Below are positions 4,450 through 7,878 of a stretch of DNA of 7,878 bases, one piece after another. A model generated the notes under the pieces. It did not search any database. It worked only from the letters and a program-made list of their open reading frames with translations, and was not told the origin of the DNA. The stretch covers positions 1-7,878 of the forward strand of contig CAJUSM010000053.1 of NCBI GenBank assembly GCA_910588935.1. The letters are read 5' to 3'. The DNA is from an uncultured Oscillospiraceae bacterium. GTDB lineage: Bacteria; Bacillota; Clostridia; Oscillospirales; Acutalibacteraceae. Within the stretch, counting starts at the first letter, position 1. The number at the start of each line of letters is the position of its first letter. The translations under genes were made by a program, and so were the position numbers.

Positions 4450-6195
4450 TCAGCAGGCGCTTACCCTGCCTGTTTTAGCGTCTAGGGTGACCACCGCGCC
4501 TCCCTTTAAAATTCGGGTGGCATGTTCCACGCCGGTAATCACCGGCTTATCCATAGCCAGGCCGGCAATGGCCCCGTGAGAGTTCATGCCCTCCTGCTCG
4601 GTGATAATCCCGGAAGCCCTGCGCAGGCAGTCCACAATAGAGTTGTCTGTTTCCGGCACCACTAAAATGTCCCCGTCCCGAAAACGCTCCTTCACATCCT
4701 CTAGGTGCTTGCACACGCACAGCCGGGCAGAAACACATTTTTCCGTAACGCCTGTGCCGGTGCAGAGCACATGGCCCACCACATGCACCTTCATCATGTT
4801 TGTAGTGCCAGAAACGCCCAAGGGCATACCGGCGGTAATCACCACAATATCCCCGCTTTTTACCACCCCGGCCTCCTGGGCGGCGTCTACCGCGTGGTCA
4901 AACAGGGCGTCTGTGTTGCTCTCCTCGGCAATCAGCAGGGGGGTAACGCCCCAAGAGAGGTTTAGCTGCCTGCACACATTTTCCTCGGTGGTGCAGCCCA
5001 CAATGGGGTAAAGGGGCCGGAACTTGCTGAGCTGCCGGGCTGTGCCGCCAGATTTGGTCACCGTGATAATGGCCTTCGCCCCCAAATCGTGGGCAGTGGT
5101 GCAGGTGGCATGAGAAATGGCATTGGTCACGTCAAAGGCAATGTCGCTGTTATCTCGGGAATTAAAGCGGTGGATGTAGTTAATGCTCTCCTCCGCCTTT
5201 TCGGCAATCCGCACCATGGTCTGCAGGGCCTCCACCGGGTACTGGCCGGCGGCGGTTTCGCCAGAGAGCATAATGCAGCTGGTACCGTCATAGATGGCGT
5301 TGGCCACGTCTGTGGCTTCGGCCCGGGTGGGCCGGGGGTTTTTCATCATAGAGTCCAGCATCTGGGTGGCGGTAACCACCTGCCGGCCCGCCAAGTAAGA
5401 TTTCTTAATTAGCTCTTTCTGGAGCACAGGCACGTCTTGAAAGGGAATCTCCACGCCCATATCTCCCCGGGCCACCATAATGCCGTCGGTTACCCGAAGG
5501 ATTTCGTCAATATTGTTTACGCCCTCCATATTCTCAATTTTGGCAATGATATTTACCGTGTTGCACTTATATTCCTTTAGAATCCGGCGAATTTCCAGAA
5601 TATCCGCGGCAGAGCGGGTAAAGGAGGCGGCAATAAAATCGAAGCCGTTTTCTATGCCAAAGATAATATCAGCCCGGTCCTTTTCGCTGATAAAGGGCAT
5701 AGAGAGCCTGGTGCCAGGCACATTAATGCCCTTGCGGTTGGAAACCCTGCCGCCGTTAACCACCTTGCACACAATATCGGTTTCGGTTACATGCTCGGCT
5801 TTCAGCTCTACCAGGCCGTCGTCTATCAGAACCCTTGCTCCTGGAACCAGGTCCTGGGGCAGGCCCTGGTAGGTAATAGACACGCACTGGCTGTCTCCAG
5901 GCACCTCTCGAGTAGTCAGGGTAAAGCTGTCCCCGGCGTGGAGCTCCACAGGGCCCTCCTGAAAGGTGCCGGTGCGGATTTCCGGCCCCTTGGTATCCAG
6001 AATGGTGGCAATGGGCAGGCCAAGCTCTTGGCGCAGGCGGATCACAGTATCCAGCTTTTGCCTGGCGTCCTCATGGTCCAAGTGGGAAAAGTTGAACCGG
6101 GCGGCGTTCATACCGCCCAGCATAAGCCGGCGCAAAACGTTTTCATCTTCGGTGGCAGGGCCCAAGGTACAGATAATCTTTGTTTTTCTTGTCAT
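4450..6195 (-). CDS. pyk: Pyruvate kinase with C-terminal PEP-utiliser-type domain
   Basis: Converts phosphoenolpyruvate and ADP to pyruvate and ATP in the last step of glycolysis, in the cytosol. At 581 aa it has the longer form common in Bacilli and Clostridia. Motifs in order: TKIICTLGPA (5-14), ARFNFSH (32-38; Arg33, Asn35, Ser37), ILDTKGPEIRTG with Asp67, the B domain (about 70-165), IIAKIEN with catalytic Lys219 and metal ligand Glu221, ARGDMGVE with Asp245, ATQMLDSM (276-283), SGETAAG (311-317), the C domain (about 340-475) with KSGGTAR (381-387), and an extra domain (about 482-581) with NSHGAIAGLA like the mobile domain of PEP synthases. The ATG at 6193-6195 is chosen because AGAGGAG lies 8 nt upstream and the protein then begins just before the conserved TKI motif. 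An upstream in-frame ATG at 6225 lacks a ribosome binding site. Confidence 0.97.
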   Translation of the reverse strand: MTRKTKIICTLGPATEDENVLRRLMLGGMNAARFNFSHLDHEDARQKLDTVIRLRQELGLPIATILDTKGPEIRTGTFQEGPVELHAGDSFTLTTREVPGDSQCVSITYQGLPQDLVPGARVLIDDGLVELKAEHVTETDIVCKVVNGGRVSNRKGINVPGTRLSMPFISEKDRADIIFGIENGFDFIAASFTRSAADILEIRRILKEYKCNTVNIIAKIENMEGVNNIDEILRVTDGIMVARGDMGVEIPFQDVPVLQKELIKKSYLAGRQVVTATQMLDSMMKNPRPTRAEATDVANAIYDGTSCIMLSGETAAGQYPVEALQTMVRIAEKAEESINYIHRFNSRDNSDIAFDVTNAISHATCTTAHDLGAKAIITVTKSGGTARQLSKFRPLYPIVGCTTEENVCRQLNLSWGVTPLLIAEESNTDALFDHAVDAAQEAGVVKSGDIVVITAGMPLGVSGTTNMMKVHVVGHVLCTGTGVTEKCVSARLCVCKHLEDVKERFRDGDILVVPETDNSIVDCLRRASGIITEQEGMNSHGAIAGLAMDKPVITGVEHATRILKGGAVVTLDAKTGRVSAC

Positions 6196-6203
6196 AGGGA
6201 GTG

Positions 6204-6242
6204 CTCCTCTCGCAATGGGATTCATGGCGGCGCCAAGGAGGT
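6204..6242 (-). promoter_or_regulatory. Leader segment with anti-Shine-Dalgarno-like loop before pyk
   Basis: In the predicted ~63-nt leader of pyk, the sequence ACCTCCTT (plus-strand positions 6235-6242) can sit in the loop of a small CGCC/GGCG hairpin. Its CUCCUU part is complementary (one G-U pair) to the GAGGAG of the pyk ribosome binding site (6204-6209). This could sequester the site, but only six pairs are involved. Tentative. Confidence 0.25.
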
Positions 6243-6264
6243 AACGGCGGTTTTTTCTTAATCA

Positions 6265-6293
6265 ATTATACCAATTCCCAAAACGAAATTCAA
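6265..6293 (-). promoter_or_regulatory. Sigma-A promoter of the pyk unit
   Basis: TTGAAT (6288-6293) and a perfect TATAAT (6265-6270) are spaced by 17 nt on the minus strand; transcription should start near 6258, giving a leader of about 63 nt before pyk. No equally good promoter was found in the short gaps before the SPFH, DUF4364 or TIM-barrel genes, so this one probably drives all four. Confidence 0.92.
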
Positions 6294-6308
6294 TGACTTT
6301 TCTCTTAA

Positions 6309-6340
6309 TTTATCCTATCCCCCTGCCGAACTATTATATA
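6309..6340 (+). promoter_or_regulatory. Weak candidate promoter of the coiled-coil gene
   Basis: TATTAT (6332-6337), overlapping TATATA (6335-6340), is a reasonable -10 element. The only -35 candidate at 17 nt, TTTATC (6309-6314), is poor. The position, about 40 nt before the start codon and divergent from the pyk promoter, makes it plausible but unproven. Confidence 0.4.
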
Positions 6341-6378
6341 GAGAGATTCCCCATTCCCATAGATAGGAGGCAACGCGT

Positions 6379-6954
6379 ATGAAACTGAACCCTGTATCCC
6401 CCGCCCCGCCCCGGCTGGCTCCCCCCGCCCAGGCCCCGGCTCCGCCCCAGGAGGAGCCTAGGGAAGAGGGCCGGCAGGACACCATAGAGCTCTCTCAGGA
6501 GGCCCAGGACTATTTAAAGGAGCAAGAGGCCTCGCGCCAGGAAGAACCGGTTACCCTAACCGCCGCCGAAAAGCGTATGGCCGAAAAGGCAGAGCAGCTT
6601 TCTGCCGCCCAGCAGCTGCTGCAAACCCTAAAACAGCAGAACGAGCAGATTCGAGAGCAAACCGAAAAGCAGGCGGACGCCATAAAAAAGGCCATGGACA
6701 AAATGAAAAAGTGCATGAAAATTGCCCACAGCATTCTAAAGGGCAAGCGGGTACCCCCAGAGGACGAGCAGTATTTGCTGGAAAACGACCTGAAAACCTA
6801 TATGATGGCCATGGCCCTCCGAGAGATGAAAAAGGACCCGGAAAAGGAAAAAAGCGTGCTGGATAAAGAGGATCTTCAGGACGGGCAGGAGCAGAGCCAG
6901 GCCCCAGAAGCCCCAGAGGCGGCGGCCGAGGTGGCAGAAACAACAGAGGCATAA
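6379..6954 (+). CDS. Hypothetical coiled-coil protein, Pro/Gln/Glu-rich
   Basis: This 191-aa cytosolic protein has no signal peptide or membrane segment. Residues 1-28 are proline-rich (PPRLAPPAQAPAPPQ). A DTIELSQEAQDYLK segment (34-47) follows, like the short DT-EIS-EA pattern of several small Firmicutes proteins. A charged coiled coil runs from about 62 to 111 (Gln/Lys/Glu-rich), then a more ordered conserved-looking block CMKIAHSILKGKRVPPEDEQ and YLLENDLKTYMMAMALREMK (112-151), and SVLDKED (159-165). The tail is Glu/Ala/Pro-rich and probably disordered. A strong AGGAGG lies 7 nt before the ATG at 6379. It is divergent from pyk and 55 nt upstream of the next gene on the same strand. I recall similar LKGKRVPPEDE-type blocks in other clostridial hypothetical proteins, but no function is known to me. 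Confidence 0.85.
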   Translation: MKLNPVSPAPPRLAPPAQAPAPPQEEPREEGRQDTIELSQEAQDYLKEQEASRQEEPVTLTAAEKRMAEKAEQLSAAQQLLQTLKQQNEQIREQTEKQADAIKKAMDKMKKCMKIAHSILKGKRVPPEDEQYLLENDLKTYMMAMALREMKKDPEKEKSVLDKEDLQDGQEQSQAPEAPEAAAEVAETTEA

Positions 6955-7009
6955 GCTGGGGGAAGGCTGCCTATACTATTCACAGCCCAAATAAAAGGAG
7001 GTCTTCCCC

Positions 7010-7878
7010 ATGCAAAAAATCAAAGTAGTTCAGTACGGCTGCGGCAAAATGAGCAGGTACACCCTGCGCTATCTTTACCAGCATGGCGCCCAGATTGTAG
7101 GCGCCATAGACGTGAACCCGGAAATTGTGGGCATGGATGTAGGCGATTACGCCGGCCTGGGGGTAAAAACCGGCGTGCTGATCAGCGACAACGCCGACCA
7201 GGTTTTAGACAGCTGCGATGCCGACATCGCCATTGTCACCCTGTTCAGCCTGGTCAGCGACTGTTACGACCACTATGTAAAGTGCCTTAGCCGGGGCATC
7301 AATGTAATTACCACCTGCGAAGAGGCTACCTACTGCTGGACCACCGACCCCCTGCGGGCCAACCGCCTGGATGTGCTGGCCAAAGAAAACGGCTGCACCT
7401 TTGTGGGCAGCGGCATGGAGGACACCTTCTGGGTCAATATGGTGGGCATGGTGGCAGGCAGCTGCCACTCTATCCAAAGAATAGAGGGGGCTGTCAGCTA
7501 CAATGTAGAGGAGTACGGCCTGGCCCTTGCCAAGGCCCATGGGGTAATGCTTACCCCCGATGAGTTCGAGCGGCAAATCGCCCACCCAGAGGTGCTGGAG
7601 CCCTCTTATGTGTGGAACTCCAACGAGGCCCTGGCCGCCAAGCTGGGCTGGACCATTAAGCGCCAAACCCAAAGGTGCGTGCCCTATTTCTATGGCGCCG
7701 ACCTGTATTCCTCTACCATGGGCGCGACCATCCCCAAAGGAAACTGTATTGGCATGGCGGCGGTGGTAACCACAGAGACCTTTCAGGGCCCGGTGATTGA
7801 GACCCAGTGCATTGGCAAGGTGTACGGACCCAACGACGGGGATATGTGCGACTGGACCATTACAGGGGAGCCCAACAC
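7010..7878 (+). CDS. ord: Probable 2,4-diaminopentanoate dehydrogenase, partial (3' end beyond window)
   Basis: The first 289 codons are visible, with no stop before the right edge; family members are about 340-360 aa. The N-terminus MQKIKVVQYGCGKMSRYTLR has a Rossmann Gly-x-Gly (10-12), and AID (32-34) supplies an acidic residue typical of NAD binding. Then come DIAIVTLFS (72-80), NVITTCEEATYCW (98-110), VGSGMEDTFW (132-141), VSYNVEEYGLALAKAHG (162-178), KRQTQRCVP (217-225) and ETQCIGKVYG (264-273). These resemble the clostridial enzyme that oxidatively deaminates 2,4-diaminopentanoate to 2-amino-4-oxopentanoate in ornithine fermentation (dihydrodipicolinate reductase-like fold). AAAGGAGG lies 8 nt before the ATG. 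The remaining pathway genes are not in view, so a related amino-acid dehydrogenase remains possible. Confidence 0.78.
   Translation, partial: MQKIKVVQYGCGKMSRYTLRYLYQHGAQIVGAIDVNPEIVGMDVGDYAGLGVKTGVLISDNADQVLDSCDADIAIVTLFSLVSDCYDHYVKCLSRGINVITTCEEATYCWTTDPLRANRLDVLAKENGCTFVGSGMEDTFWVNMVGMVAGSCHSIQRIEGAVSYNVEEYGLALAKAHGVMLTPDEFERQIAHPEVLEPSYVWNSNEALAAKLGWTIKRQTQRCVPYFYGADLYSSTMGATIPKGNCIGMAAVVTTETFQGPVIETQCIGKVYGPNDGDMCDWTITGEPN

Noticed and set aside
6196..6225. Extended pyk start at an upstream in-frame ATG
   Set aside because: No ribosome binding site before it, whereas the ATG at 6195 has one and matches the usual N-terminus of pyruvate kinases.
6235..6242. Perfect AAGGAGGT on the plus strand as a ribosome binding site
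   Set aside because: No plus-strand gene follows at suitable distance; it is more meaningful as the complementary sequence in the pyk leader.
5089..6261. Several plus-strand frames antisense to pyk
   Set aside because: Shadows of the strongly supported pyruvate kinase gene in a GC-biased sequence.
1..7878. CRISPR array, insertion sequence or integrase
   Set aside because: No regularly spaced direct repeats and no transposase- or integrase-like protein on either strand of the window.

Overview
The window looks like chromosomal DNA of a GC-moderate anaerobic Firmicute, most likely a gut Clostridia member of the Oscillospiraceae/Ruminococcaceae type. The evidence is: strong AGGAGG-like ribosome binding sites, sigma-A promoters close to TTGACA-17-TATAAT, intrinsic terminators, a DUF4364 protein (a Firmicutes family), a pyruvate kinase with the extra C-terminal phosphohistidine-type domain seen in Bacilli and Clostridia, and a gene closely resembling clostridial 2,4-diaminopentanoate dehydrogenase. 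The lineage is inferred from gene content, not from a database match.

Layout. Positions 1-963 (minus strand) hold a tightly packed set of small accessory genes of the kind carried by integrative conjugative elements of gut Clostridia: a 53-aa protein, an apparently frameshifted ~79-codon gene, a DUF6075-like 130-aa protein and the start of a DUF4314 protein that runs off the left edge. Positions 964-1248 are hairpin-rich with no convincing gene, and include a 32-bp perfect palindrome and an intrinsic terminator. Positions 1249-1695 are a minus-strand tRNA operon, Gly(TCC)-Arg(TCT)-His(GTG)-Gln(TTG), behind a near-consensus promoter at 1746-1774.

Positions 1817-6293 look like one minus-strand transcription unit: promoter (6265-6293), pyruvate kinase, an SPFH/band-7 membrane protein, a DUF4364 protein, a TIM-barrel sugar isomerase/epimerase-like protein, then a clear terminator (1817-1846). 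Divergently, on the plus strand, lie a Pro/Gln/Glu-rich coiled-coil protein (6379-6954) and the first 289 codons of a probable 2,4-diaminopentanoate dehydrogenase (7010 to the right edge), an enzyme of oxidative ornithine fermentation.

How it works together. The core section couples glycolytic ATP and pyruvate production (pyk) with membrane and regulatory proteins whose link to it is unknown. The ord-like gene suggests amino-acid fermentation and predicts ornithine-degradation genes just past the right edge. The left section is accessory DNA abutting a tRNA array, a common place for mobile elements to insert, but no attachment repeat or integrase is visible here. No wholly new system can be demonstrated. 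The least ordinary signals are two terminator-shaped hairpins lying inside same-strand reading frames of the accessory section, the frameshifted gene, and the palindrome complex beside the tRNA operon.
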